A stretch of DNA of 64,000 nt, taken from contig JAWKUB010000004.1 in NCBI GenBank assembly GCA_041398745.1, positions 1 to 64,000 of the forward strand, read 5' to 3'. This DNA is from JACKHO01 sp041398745 (GTDB lineage: Bacteria > Planctomycetota > Planctomycetia > Planctomycetales > Planctomycetaceae). Shown here piece after piece: positions 35,001 through 43,558 of this stretch (positions within the stretch are counted from its first letter, which is position 1; the number at the start of each line of letters is the position of its first letter). Position numbers and translations under genes: made by a program. The notes under the pieces were generated by a model. That model ran no database searches and had not been told where the DNA came from. It worked only from the letters and a program-made list of their open reading frames with translations.

Positions 35001-38000
35001 TTATGGCGTCTCGACGGTGACGGCGGTCACAACGGGAGCCACAATGTCGTTCGGATCGGGCTTGATGAACGCGATTTTCGTAATCACTTCATCTTGGCGT
35101 TTCGGTTCGATTTTCAGGTAACGCACCTGTTGGTCGCGGGCCGAAAATGCAAACTCAGACTGCGGCACGTCAACACGCCGAATGTAGTCGGCGATATGCA
35201 CACCGTTGATGAGGTCGTGGTCTTCCTGGGTTCCGTCGGCATAGAACAGACGAACCCGTAGCGAAGCGGTTCGATCACGAAACGCAGGGAAGCTCCAGCC
35301 GCCGACTCCACCGAGCATGTGAATCGTTTTCGCCGGCGCGTTGACTGGCACTTCGGCTTCCGTTGGCATTTTGGGAGGTTCCGTACCGTTGACGCCACGC
35401 AACATCAGCATGTTGGGAACTTCCTGCCCCTTTGGGTCGATAATCAGGAACGGGACGCCGGCAAAAACCTTTGGCTTCCAGTCATCAAAGATGAGTTGGT
35501 CCGGCCCATCTCGTCCTTCGTGGAACATCGGCTTCGTTGTGACCACACTGGCGATCTTCCGTAAATCGAGCGGGACGTACTTCCCTTTGTTCGTCAGAAA
35601 CTCGAGCAAGTCGCGCAGTTCTTCGGTCTTCATTTGCTTCTCAAATCCCTCTGGCATGAGCGACTTGGGCGATGAGACCAGTTCTTCGATGTCGGAACGT
35701 TGAATAGGATGCCGCTTGGCTTCCGTGTCAATGAGTTCCAGCGAGGTCCGTGTTTCGCTGGCCAGCATGCCGCTGATGATTTTTCCATCGGCGGTCATGA
35801 CGGTGTACAGGCGGAAGTTTCCTTCAACACTGCGACTGGGGTCCATAATGTGGACCAGCAACTCTTCCTTCGGATGCACGGCCATACCGGTGAGGTTGGG
35901 ACCAATGTTTTCCCCGATGTCACCGTGCCGGTGGCATTTCATGCAGTGCTTCTTGAATATAGCCAGACCAGCTTCCACGTTCCCTTTTTCTTCCGTCAGG
36001 TGGTGCAGTTCTTCCACAACCTTCTGGCGGTCGGCATTGGGGAGTCCGCCACCGGACGCCAGCATTTTGCGGGCGCGGTCGCGGATGTTTCGGACTGGGT
36101 GTTCGCTGAGAGCACGCTTCTGGTCGAGTGACAGGTCGGAAAGGGAAGCCGTACCTTCTGCGGTACCGTCCAGGAACGCGGCGGTCGTTTCAGGGCGGGA
36201 CAGCAACATGGTGAGCGCAGTGGCTTTTGCGCTCGGAGTCAAGGTTCGCAGACGCGAAACAACTTCGTCACCCAGGTTATCCGCGCGACTGTTGGAGAGC
36301 GAACTAATCAGGCCGGCGGAGAGTTCGAGCGGCGAATTCGGTCCAATGAGGTCGAGCAGGTCGGTGACCACGTCTTCGTTTTGAGGCTGCATGCCGACGA
36401 GTTGTTTCGCGGCGGCTACGCGCTCGGCGACGTCGGTGTCTTCATCCTCGATCGATTCCATAAGCGAGTCGACGATTTCACCGATGTACTTTTCAATCGA
36501 CTTGCTGCCCCACATTCCAGCCAGGCGAATGAATTCACCCTTTGATGATGGTGGAAGATCTTTCAGCAGGCCAATAATGGAGGCTTCAAACTCCTCTGAC
36601 ATTTTCAGTGAGTGCGATTGCGGCCAACCTTTGTTAAGGCCAGCAAGATACGCCGCGGCAACTCCGGGTTCTGCTTTGGCAAGTGACGTCAGCACTGGCT
36701 GAACATCTGCGGCACTCGGCTTACCACGGGCAATGTGTTCAGCAACAATCCGGACCGTGTTCAGGGTTTGATCACTGACGTTCTTTGATTCGGCCAACTG
36801 CATCATGAAACCGGTGGAGTGGACGCTGGCGGCACTCGTGAGAGCATCACGCAGCCAACGGTCGCTGATGATGGTTGGTTGATCAGCAATGCGGGCCAAT
36901 GCCTGTCCTACGCCAATGTCGGCCTTTTGGTCAGCAATCGCCAGCAATGCGGCGAGACGAACCTGAGCGTCGTCATCATTTGTGGCGGCAGACACGAGTG
37001 ACTGCACCGTTCCATCGACCTTGGCGAGTACTTGAGCCGCGTTTCGACGAACGCCAGCAGAGGGGTGTCCAAGTGCTTCGGTAATAGCTGAGCGGACCTT
37101 GGCGTCGTCCAGTTGCTTCAGTCCGTCGAGGGTCCAAAGGGCATGGATGGCAGCTGCGTTGAGGCCTGCGGCGTCGACGGAGTCATCCTGCAGGAGTGCA
37201 ATGAGTTGAGGGACCACATCGGCCTTGCCCTGTTCGATGAGTGCACGCTGGGCGTTGAGGCGGACCAGCATGGTGGGAGACTTGAGAGCGGCGACGAGTT
37301 CTTCGCCAGAGGCATCACCCAGGTTTTCAATTTTGCGGTCGTGGCCTTTGTGGACCACGCGGTAAATGCGACCGTGACGCTTGTCACGCAGGTCGGACTC
37401 GTAGGCATTTCCACGACCGGTCTGGAAACCTTGCGGTGTGGGATTGTGCTGCACAATATAGTTATACCAGTCGAGGACCCAGACGTTTCCATCGGGACCG
37501 ACTTCGGCCATGATGGGCGCGGCCCATTCATCATCTGCGGCAACCAGGTTGAACGGACTGGTTGATGAATAGTCCGATCCGTTCTTGTTAAGCACGAACG
37601 TTCCCACGAGGTGACCTGTCGGACCGCAGACAAACGCGAGTCGATTCCACCATTCTTCGGGGTAGTTACGGCCTGTGTAGAGGGCATGGCCGGCACCGGC
37701 GGTGTAGCCGCCGAACTGGTCGACCTGTCGCACCTTTTCCGTAATGGGATTGAAGAGGTGGGTGTCGGAAATCATTTGCAGAACTTCCGGTGACCAGCCT
37801 CGCACGCGCTCGTAGTAGCGGTTGGCAATGGGCATGTAGACGCTGGGGCAGTGGTTAGCGGTTGATCCAAAAATGAGACCTTCTTCGCTAATGCCGAGTC
37901 CCCAGGTGTTGTTGTTGGTTGATCGCAGGAACTCGAGTTCAGTAACGCTCACTTTGCTGCCGGTTTTCTCAATGCGGAAGCGGAAGAAGCCCATGCGGAA

Positions 38001-39374
38001 CGACTGTTGAGCTTTGCCGTTGATGACCGGCCGGGAGTCGTTGTAGCCCTGCATCCCGTAGACCCAGTTGTCCAGGCCGAGACGGAAGTTGCTGACACCG
38101 CCGTGGGTATCACCCAGTGCCCAGCCCGTAATAATGATTTCACGGACGTCCGCTTTGCCATCACCGTTGGTGTCGGCGAGCCACAAGGTTTCGGTACCGT
38201 TCTGGACAATGCAACCATTGTCGAAGGGCACAATGGCGGTTGGGATGCTGAGATTGTCGGCGAACAGGGTGAACTTGTCACCCACTCCGTCGCCGTCGGT
38301 GTCTTCGACCACTTCAATGCGGTCGTGACCTTTGTTCTCTGGTTGCAGCGCATTGGGATAGTCGACCGTTTCGCAAACCCACAGGCGGCCACGTTCATCC
38401 CAGTTCATGGAAATGGGCTTCGCGCCAAGTTGCGGTTCGGTGGCGAACAGTTTCAGCTCGAAACCCTGAGGAACGACATATCGCTTCATCGACTCTTCAG
38501 CCGAAAGCGGAAGCTGCATGGTGGTCTTCGGTGCCCCTTGCACGCCCCAGCGGGTGCCGGGTGTGTAGTTCGGGATTTTCGGCCCGACGTCAATGTATTT
38601 GAATGGTTCTGGACCTTCCGGCAGCGACGTCATTTGCGGCACGGGGAAGGCATTGAGGTCGGCGATGGCACCGGCCTTTTGGGGATCATCGTTGCAGGCC
38701 CAGCGAATGCCGCGTTCCAGCAAGTTCGCAAAGCCAGGATTCGTGAACGTGCGGGAGTCGTGTCCCCAGGCGGTGTAGAACACGCGGCCCCGACCGTGAG
38801 TACGTGTCCAGGTCCACGGTTCGCGAGTCTTGCCTTCCGCTTGTTCACCCTTGGTGCGGTACTCCAGTACGGTACGGTTTTCGGGATTGTGTTTCGTGTG
38901 GACGTAGGTTTCATCCCAACTGGTGAAGTTGCCGTAGCCCCGCATAATGGGGTGTTCCGGTTCCCAGATTTCGGTGGTGAATTCTTCACCGCCGTGCTTC
39001 GCGAACTGGCCACCCATGAGGGCGACAATTCTGTCGTCATTGCGGAAACAGAAGGTTGCACAGTGCACCGGAATGAAGGCTTTGCCGCTGTCGACATACT
39101 CCAGAATGGCGTCGGCTGCTGCTTTTTCGATGGTGTCGATGTTGGCGTACACCATGAGTCCATCGAACTTGTTCAACGTTTCGAGATTCAAATCCGCAAC
39201 GTTGTCGGTGTACCGCAGGTCGATGCCGCGTTTTGCCAGAACCGGTTCGATTTCGTGAAACCGTTCGACAGGGCGGTGATGACCGTTGTCACCGAGGAAC
39301 AGAATTTTGAGCGAATCTTGAGCCTGAACTTGCGTGGTAATAAGCAGCAGGCTGAGCAGCGAAAACAGACGCAT
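35001..39374 (-). CDS. ThuA / PVC-type membrane-bound dehydrogenase / HEAT / cytochrome c multidomain protein
   Basis: This encodes 1457 aa. A signal peptide (MRLFSLLSLLLITTQVQA) is followed by a ThuA-like glutamine-amidotransferase-fold domain (about 20-230). The PVC-type dehydrogenase propeller comes next (about 290-660), with WVCETVDYPNALQPE and EDTDGDGVGDKFTLFADNL. HEAT-like repeats occupy about 670-1000. A c-type heme domain has CMKCH (Cys1144, Cys1147, His1148) and GPNLTGMA. The C-terminus (about 1290-1450) resembles an NPCBM/galactose-binding module. Proteins of this kind are expanded in Planctomycetota and Verrucomicrobiota and are thought to oxidise sugars in the periplasm and pass electrons to cytochromes. 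It lies beside a sugar-type oxidoreductase gene on the same strand, supporting a carbohydrate role. Substrate is unknown. Confidence 0.92.
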   Translation of the reverse strand: MRLFSLLSLLLITTQVQAQDSLKILFLGDNGHHRPVERFHEIEPVLAKRGIDLRYTDNVADLNLETLNKFDGLMVYANIDTIEKAAADAILEYVDSGKAFIPVHCATFCFRNDDRIVALMGGQFAKHGGEEFTTEIWEPEHPIMRGYGNFTSWDETYVHTKHNPENRTVLEYRTKGEQAEGKTREPWTWTRTHGRGRVFYTAWGHDSRTFTNPGFANLLERGIRWACNDDPQKAGAIADLNAFPVPQMTSLPEGPEPFKYIDVGPKIPNYTPGTRWGVQGAPKTTMQLPLSAEESMKRYVVPQGFELKLFATEPQLGAKPISMNWDERGRLWVCETVDYPNALQPENKGHDRIEVVEDTDGDGVGDKFTLFADNLSIPTAIVPFDNGCIVQNGTETLWLADTNGDGKADVREIIITGWALGDTHGGVSNFRLGLDNWVYGMQGYNDSRPVINGKAQQSFRMGFFRFRIEKTGSKVSVTELEFLRSTNNNTWGLGISEEGLIFGSTANHCPSVYMPIANRYYERVRGWSPEVLQMISDTHLFNPITEKVRQVDQFGGYTAGAGHALYTGRNYPEEWWNRLAFVCGPTGHLVGTFVLNKNGSDYSSTSPFNLVAADDEWAAPIMAEVGPDGNVWVLDWYNYIVQHNPTPQGFQTGRGNAYESDLRDKRHGRIYRVVHKGHDRKIENLGDASGEELVAALKSPTMLVRLNAQRALIEQGKADVVPQLIALLQDDSVDAAGLNAAAIHALWTLDGLKQLDDAKVRSAITEALGHPSAGVRRNAAQVLAKVDGTVQSLVSAATNDDDAQVRLAALLAIADQKADIGVGQALARIADQPTIISDRWLRDALTSAASVHSTGFMMQLAESKNVSDQTLNTVRIVAEHIARGKPSAADVQPVLTSLAKAEPGVAAAYLAGLNKGWPQSHSLKMSEEFEASIIGLLKDLPPSSKGEFIRLAGMWGSKSIEKYIGEIVDSLMESIEDEDTDVAERVAAAKQLVGMQPQNEDVVTDLLDLIGPNSPLELSAGLISSLSNSRADNLGDEVVSRLRTLTPSAKATALTMLLSRPETTAAFLDGTAEGTASLSDLSLDQKRALSEHPVRNIRDRARKMLASGGGLPNADRQKVVEELHHLTEEKGNVEAGLAIFKKHCMKCHRHGDIGENIGPNLTGMAVHPKEELLVHIMDPSRSVEGNFRLYTVMTADGKIISGMLASETRTSLELIDTEAKRHPIQRSDIEELVSSPKSLMPEGFEKQMKTEELRDLLEFLTNKGKYVPLDLRKIASVVTTKPMFHEGRDGPDQLIFDDWKPKVFAGVPFLIIDPKGQEVPNMLMLRGVNGTEPPKMPTEAEVPVNAPAKTIHMLGGVGGWSFPAFRDRTASLRVRLFYADGTQEDHDLINGVHIADYIRRVDVPQSEFAFSARDQQVRYLKIEPKRQDEVITKIAFIKPDPNDIVAPVVTAVTVETP

Positions 39375-39464
39375 TGATGACCGAGGCGTTGGAGGGAGAA
39401 TGAAATCGGCCGACCCGGCAACTCAAATCGAGGCCGGGCCGGATCACGTTGTCAGTGACATCGA

Positions 39465-40583
39465 TTATTGGAGAGTGAACTCCGGCAGTTCAACAATCTT
39501 ACCGCCTTGCATTGCTGATTCGTGCGCACAAATACCGACGCATGTCCAGTTTGCAGATTGCACTGCGTTCGGCCATGGATCGCGGTCTTCGAGCAGTGCG
39601 TTCAGGAATTCATTGACCAGGTGTGGGTGTGAACCACCGTGGCCGCCCCCCTGCAGGAACGAGAGGTGCTCGGCGTCGTGAATTTCCTGCGGCAGAGTGA
39701 ACTTCTGGATTTCTTTGGGCAGCAGGTGAGCGTAATCCGGTACTTCGATGAGTTCTGGGATTTCGGGCTCAGGACGCTTGGCAGTGTGCAGCACGTGCTT
39801 GCCGTGCTCGGTGAGTTCCCATTCGAAACTCTTCTTGGTGCCGTAGACGTCAATACTTTCGCGGTACTGACGCGCGACGTCGTAAAGGAACCGCCAAATG
39901 TGAGCGGTGAGGTCTGAGTCTTTGATTTTGATGTGGCAGGTTTCGACAGCGAACTTGTTGCCCGACTTCTTCTGGATGTCCTCGCGGACAGTTCCCGAAC
40001 CGAAGCAGCTGACATACTCAGCAACACCGTTGATCATACCCAGGCAGGGGCCGACCACGTGTGTGGCGTAGTGCATGGGGATCATTTCTTCCCAGTAGGA
40101 GGGCCAGCCGTCCATGTCCTGCGGGTGCGAGGCGGCGAGGTACTGAATCTTGCCGAGTTCCCCTTTTTCGTACAGTTCTTTGATGTAGAGGAATTCGCGG
40201 CTGTAGACGACGGTTTCGGCCATCATGTACTTCAGGCCGGTTTCCTGAACTTTCTCCACGACCTTGCGGCAGTCTTCAATGGTCGTCGCCATGGGGACGG
40301 TACACATGACGTGCTTGCCGGCGTCCATTGCCTGCAGCGACATTTTGGCGTGGTCTGGAATGGGGCTGTTAATGTGCACGAAGTCGATGTCCGGATCGGC
40401 CAGGACTTCTTCGTACGTCGTATAACGCTTGGCAATACCAAACTCGTCACCGCACTTGTTCAACTCCGCTTCGTTACGACGGCAAATCGCTTCGACCACA
40501 GCGTTGGGATGCGCCTGGTAAATCGGAATGAACTCCGCGCCAAAGCCGAGTCCCACCATCGCGACACGAAACTGCTTACTCAT
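39465..40583 (-). CDS. Gfo/Idh/MocA-family NAD(P)-dependent oxidoreductase
   Basis: This encodes 372 aa from the ATG at 40583 (MSKQFRVAMVGLGFGAEF); upstream frame lies in repeat DNA. The Rossmann domain has GLGFGAEF (glycine motif) and EAICRR at the end of beta-2. The usual EKPxA motif, whose Lys helps catalysis, is replaced by CTVPMATT (about 96-103), so the catalytic Lys is not in its normal place. The C-terminal alpha/beta domain contains HYATHVVGPCLG with conserved His residues and HGGSHPHLVNEFL near the end. Members oxidise, reduce or epimerise sugars and inositols. It follows the convergently placed repeat region and precedes the PVC dehydrogenase gene by 90 bp on the same strand, probably in one operon. 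Confidence 0.88.
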   Translation of the reverse strand: MSKQFRVAMVGLGFGAEFIPIYQAHPNAVVEAICRRNEAELNKCGDEFGIAKRYTTYEEVLADPDIDFVHINSPIPDHAKMSLQAMDAGKHVMCTVPMATTIEDCRKVVEKVQETGLKYMMAETVVYSREFLYIKELYEKGELGKIQYLAASHPQDMDGWPSYWEEMIPMHYATHVVGPCLGMINGVAEYVSCFGSGTVREDIQKKSGNKFAVETCHIKIKDSDLTAHIWRFLYDVARQYRESIDVYGTKKSFEWELTEHGKHVLHTAKRPEPEIPELIEVPDYAHLLPKEIQKFTLPQEIHDAEHLSFLQGGGHGGSHPHLVNEFLNALLEDRDPWPNAVQSANWTCVGICAHESAMQGGKIVELPEFTLQ

Positions 40584-40912
40584 CGGTTTTATCCTTTTGA
40601 ATCTTCTGGGAGGGCGAAGCTCCTGCAGAGCCGGCCTTCGAAAATTGAACAACGATTTCGGGGCATCAACCTGTGGGAGGGCAGAGTTCCTGCTGAGCCA
40701 CAGTCGCATATTATGCGCAAGCATGAGTTGATGTGGGCACCATTGTGACTTGCGATGGGCCGCCGTCCATGAGAAAATGCGAATAAAATTGGAGATATTT
40801 CACGCAGGGAGGGCGAGGCTCCCGCCGAGCCGCATTTGTGAATAGATTGCTGAACCACGTTCACGGCTCAGCAGGAGCTTCGCCCTCCCGTGCTGATTTT
40901 GGGGAACTGACC
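40584..40912. promoter_or_regulatory. 329-bp divergent control region filled with palindromic repeats
   Basis: This lies between the divergent oxidoreductase and XylR-type regulator genes. It holds two same-direction half-elements starting GGGAGGGC at 40608 and near 40676, and a full palindrome at 40807-40889. Promoters for both genes, and the operator of the regulator, should be here, but the repeats obscure any operator and I cannot assign one. Confidence 0.5.
40807..40889. repeat. 83-bp palindromic repeat element
   Basis: The outer 26 bases of each side are complementary with about three mismatches (GGGAGGGCGAGGCTCC... and ...GGAGCTTCGCCCTCCC), with a ~31-base centre. The same family is found interrupted by the IS at 33598-34968 and as half-copies at 40608 and 40676. 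It resembles a REP/MITE-like element; no coding capacity. Confidence 0.85.
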
Positions 40913-42067
40913 GTGTCGCGTCGATCTGTCGCATTGCTTGTCGAAACATCCAACGCGTACGCGCGGGGGCTGTTGCGTGGTGTGATTGCGTATCAGCGGG
41001 AGCATGGGAATTGGTCGGTTTCCCTGCCAGAGCAGCAACGGACGTCTGGTCCACCTGCCTGGCTGAAGGGATGGCGGGGAGATGGGATTATCGCCCGTAT
41101 TGAAACGCCCGAAATGGCGCAGGCACTCAAGCGAAAGAAGGTGCCCATCATCGATGTGAGTGCTGCTCGACACGTGCCGGGGATTCCGTGGGTTGAAACC
41201 GATGACGAGGCCGTGGCACGTTTGGCGATAGGCCATCTCGCCGAGCGGGGATTCCGGCAACTCGCGTTTTGTGGTGATTCCGCCTTTAACTGGTCTCGGT
41301 GGCGGCAGGAACATTTCCTGAGATTGGCGGAGGAGCAGGGGATTCCGTGCGAGGTCTATCTCGGTACCACGCCCGACGGTTCGCACGGTTCGTGGCTGCG
41401 GGAACAGAAGCGAATGCGGGAATGGATTCTCCAGGTTCCCAAACCCGTGGGAGTGTTGGCCTGTTACGACATTATGGCCCAACGGCTGCTGGATGCCTGT
41501 CGTGAGGCGAATATTGCGGTGCCAGAAGAGGTGGCCGTGCTGGGGGTCGACAACGACGAACTGCTGTGTGATTTGGCAAATCCCTCGCTGTCGAGTGTCC
41601 AACTCGATGCGCGTCGCACGGGATATGCCGCAGCGGAATTGCTTGACCGGATGATGGACGGGGAAGACGTCTCCGACGAACCGCGACTCATCCCGCCCCT
41701 CCGAATTGCCACGCGGAATTCGACCGACGTACTCTCCGTCGAAGACTCCGACGTCGTCGCCGCGTGGAGATTTATCAGGGAGCACGCCTGCGACGGCATT
41801 AACGTCCAGGACGTGCTGCAGCAGGTGCCACTTTCCCGGCGGGCACTTGAAACTCGATTTCAGGCCGTTGTCGGGCGGACACCACATCAGGAATTGACGC
41901 GTCTGCGCATCGAACGGGTTAAAGAGCTGCTCAGCGAAACCGAAATGAGTATCGCGGAAATCGCCCGCAGCACCAGCTTTCCGCACGTGGAATACCTTTC
42001 GTATGCCTTCAAACGGGCAACCGGCATGACCCCCCGAGAATTCCGCCGTAGTGATTCGGAAAGCTGA
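40913..42067 (+). CDS. XylR-type AraC-family sugar-responsive transcription regulator
   Basis: This encodes 384 aa from a GTG at 40913, with GGGGA about 8 bases upstream. The N-terminal ~270 residues form a LacI-like periplasmic-binding-protein fold (SVALLVETSNAYARGLLRGV, then VLGVDNDELLCDLANPSLSS). The C-terminal AraC helix-turn-helix pair covers about 285-380, with EMSIAEIARSTSFPHVEYLSYAFKRATGMTPREFRR. This order, effector domain first and AraC domain last, is that of E. coli XylR. It probably senses a sugar and controls the divergent oxidoreductase/PVC dehydrogenase genes; that target is inferred from position. The ligand is not known. Confidence 0.93.
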   Translation: MSRRSVALLVETSNAYARGLLRGVIAYQREHGNWSVSLPEQQRTSGPPAWLKGWRGDGIIARIETPEMAQALKRKKVPIIDVSAARHVPGIPWVETDDEAVARLAIGHLAERGFRQLAFCGDSAFNWSRWRQEHFLRLAEEQGIPCEVYLGTTPDGSHGSWLREQKRMREWILQVPKPVGVLACYDIMAQRLLDACREANIAVPEEVAVLGVDNDELLCDLANPSLSSVQLDARRTGYAAAELLDRMMDGEDVSDEPRLIPPLRIATRNSTDVLSVEDSDVVAAWRFIREHACDGINVQDVLQQVPLSRRALETRFQAVVGRTPHQELTRLRIERVKELLSETEMSIAEIARSTSFPHVEYLSYAFKRATGMTPREFRRSDSES

Positions 42068-42074
42068 TGGTTCC

Positions 42075-42197
42075 GGTGGCACGGACATTCCTGTCCGTGA
42101 CTTCGTGGAAGATATTGCTTGTGCCTGATCCCCGTCGCCACGTCGAGCTGAAACCTCAATGCACAAAGTAATCACCGACAGGAATGTCGGTGCCACC
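42075..42197. repeat. inverted pair of 26-bp repeat arms
   Basis: The arms 42075-42100 and 42172-42197 are reverse complements with two mismatches. Each arm contains a small inner palindrome (CGGACATTCCTGTCCG in the first). Related arms with core GACATTCCTGTC occur at 52866, 53215 and in the tandem array at 60669-60812. It lies just after the regulator gene and may act as a bidirectional stem-loop. Confidence 0.8.
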
Positions 42198-42321
42198 GTG
42201 GAGTTTCTTACTCCTGAGCGAGTTCGCTGCTCCGTTTCGATATTGCCCCAATCGCAAAGCCCCTGATACCGTTTATGGCTCGCAGACTCCGGAGATCATC
42301 CGGTTTGGCAAAGGATTGCTC

Positions 42322-43257
42322 ATGCACTGGCATAGAAAAGCCCAAATTCAGAACGTTCTCTCCCGCATTCCGGGTGGGGAAACTCTCTATTACTGGCTGC
42401 AGCGGTACGTCACGAAGTCGTTGCCTCCGTCTGACAAGAAGTTTCTGGAACGGTTCGAAATCGAAGCGGGGCATGTCGACACATTCTGCCGCCTGGGAAA
42501 TTGTCCGGTAGGCGAGGCTGTGTTTTTCCAGTTCGGGGCAGGGTGGACCATGTCCGGTCCGCTGATTTTCCATGCTCTGGGGGTGAACAAGCAAATTCTG
42601 GTCGACATTCGGCGGCTGCTGCGTCCGTGGCTCATCAACGTCTCTGTGGAACAACTCGGCCGACTGGATGTTGGTCGCAAATTGCCCCGAGTCGCTACGC
42701 AGAAATTGAGTTCCCACGTCGATACCGCAATCCAGCAAATGAGCGACTGGTGGGGCATGGACTATCGGGCCCCTTCCGATGCACGGGCCACAGGCCTTCC
42801 GGACAATTCCGTGGACTGCATTGCGACGACGAACACTCTGGAACACATTCCCGCGAAAGACATTGCGGAAATCATGGTGGAATGCCACCGCATTCTGAAG
42901 CCGGGCGGCGTCATTTCCTTCCGGGTCGACTATCAGGACCACTACTCCTACTTTGACCGTTCCATCGGCGTGTACAACTTCCTGCAGTACGCCCCGACGG
43001 ACTGGAGTTCGTTTAATCCCAGCCTGCACTACCAGAACCGCCTCCGGCATTGCGAATACCTCGACATGTACCGCCAGGCAGGATTCGATGTGGCTGAGGA
43101 CCACGCCCGAGAGGGATCGGCCGAAGACATCAAGCAGTTACGAACGCTCAAGTTGCACGACCAGTTTTCCTCAATGACGCCCGAGGATTTAGCCGTGCGC
43201 TACAGCACGGTGGTCCTGAAGAAGTCGGCCCCCGCAGTCGCTGCTCGTGCGGCGTAG
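42322..43257 (+). CDS. class I SAM-dependent methyltransferase
   Basis: This encodes 311 aa from the ATG at 42322, with AAGGA 7 bases upstream; the open frame from 42184 covers repeat DNA. FFQFGAGWTMSGPL holds the glycine-rich SAM-binding stretch (about 74-90). DNSVDCIATTNTLEHIP (about 157-173) and CHRILKPGGVISFRVDY (about 186-205) match Methyltransf_11 motifs. The target may be a small molecule or a lipid/glycan; nothing in the context tells which. It is a single gene flanked by repeat elements on both sides. Confidence 0.85.
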   Translation: MHWHRKAQIQNVLSRIPGGETLYYWLQRYVTKSLPPSDKKFLERFEIEAGHVDTFCRLGNCPVGEAVFFQFGAGWTMSGPLIFHALGVNKQILVDIRRLLRPWLINVSVEQLGRLDVGRKLPRVATQKLSSHVDTAIQQMSDWWGMDYRAPSDARATGLPDNSVDCIATTNTLEHIPAKDIAEIMVECHRILKPGGVISFRVDYQDHYSYFDRSIGVYNFLQYAPTDWSSFNPSLHYQNRLRHCEYLDMYRQAGFDVAEDHAREGSAEDIKQLRTLKLHDQFSSMTPEDLAVRYSTVVLKKSAPAVAARAA

Positions 43258-43274
43258 TGACACATGTGCTCACA

Positions 43275-43415
43275 GTAGGCCGGACCGCAGGCCGCAAGTA
43301 CGTGCCGGAACTGCGCAAACAGTGAATGCGCTGGCAGTACGGTGATGTCTTGATGGTAAGGTTTTCCGGCGGCCGAAGTTCCGGCATAGATTTGGTTTGC
43401 TCCGGTCCGGCCTAC
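43275..43415. repeat. 141-bp imperfect palindromic element
   Basis: Outer arms GTAGGCCGGACC (43275-43286) and GGTCCGGCCTAC (43404-43415) are perfect inverted repeats. Inner arms TGCCGGAACT (43303-43312) and AGTTCCGGCA (43377-43386) are also perfect, with near-equal spacing on both sides (16 and 17 bases). The outer arm core equals the core of the 26-bp repeats at 15025 and 15663. It sits in the 301-bp space before the GspK-like gene; the rest of that space holds nothing else I recognise. Confidence 0.85.
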
Positions 43416-43558
43416 ATTTCTGTCCATCAGATGCGCGCGGTGTAATGGCAGAAAGCCGTTCAATCTCGACAAAGGTGCTTGAATCTGCGAGAACCATAGG
43501 CTGGAACGTGGTTTAAGTGGGGAAATGGCCTTTCTCCAACGCATTTGAGGATTCAGCA

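Noticed and set aside
38007..39377. 456-codon plus-strand open frame
   Set aside because: It is antisense to the signal peptide and ThuA/propeller region of the PVC dehydrogenase gene, which has clear domain motifs; the antisense product shows none.
40868..42196. 442-codon minus-strand open frame
   Set aside because: Antisense to the XylR-type regulator, whose effector and helix-turn-helix motifs are unmistakable.
42208..43104. 298-codon minus-strand open frame
   Set aside because: Antisense to the methyltransferase; no motif in the antisense product.
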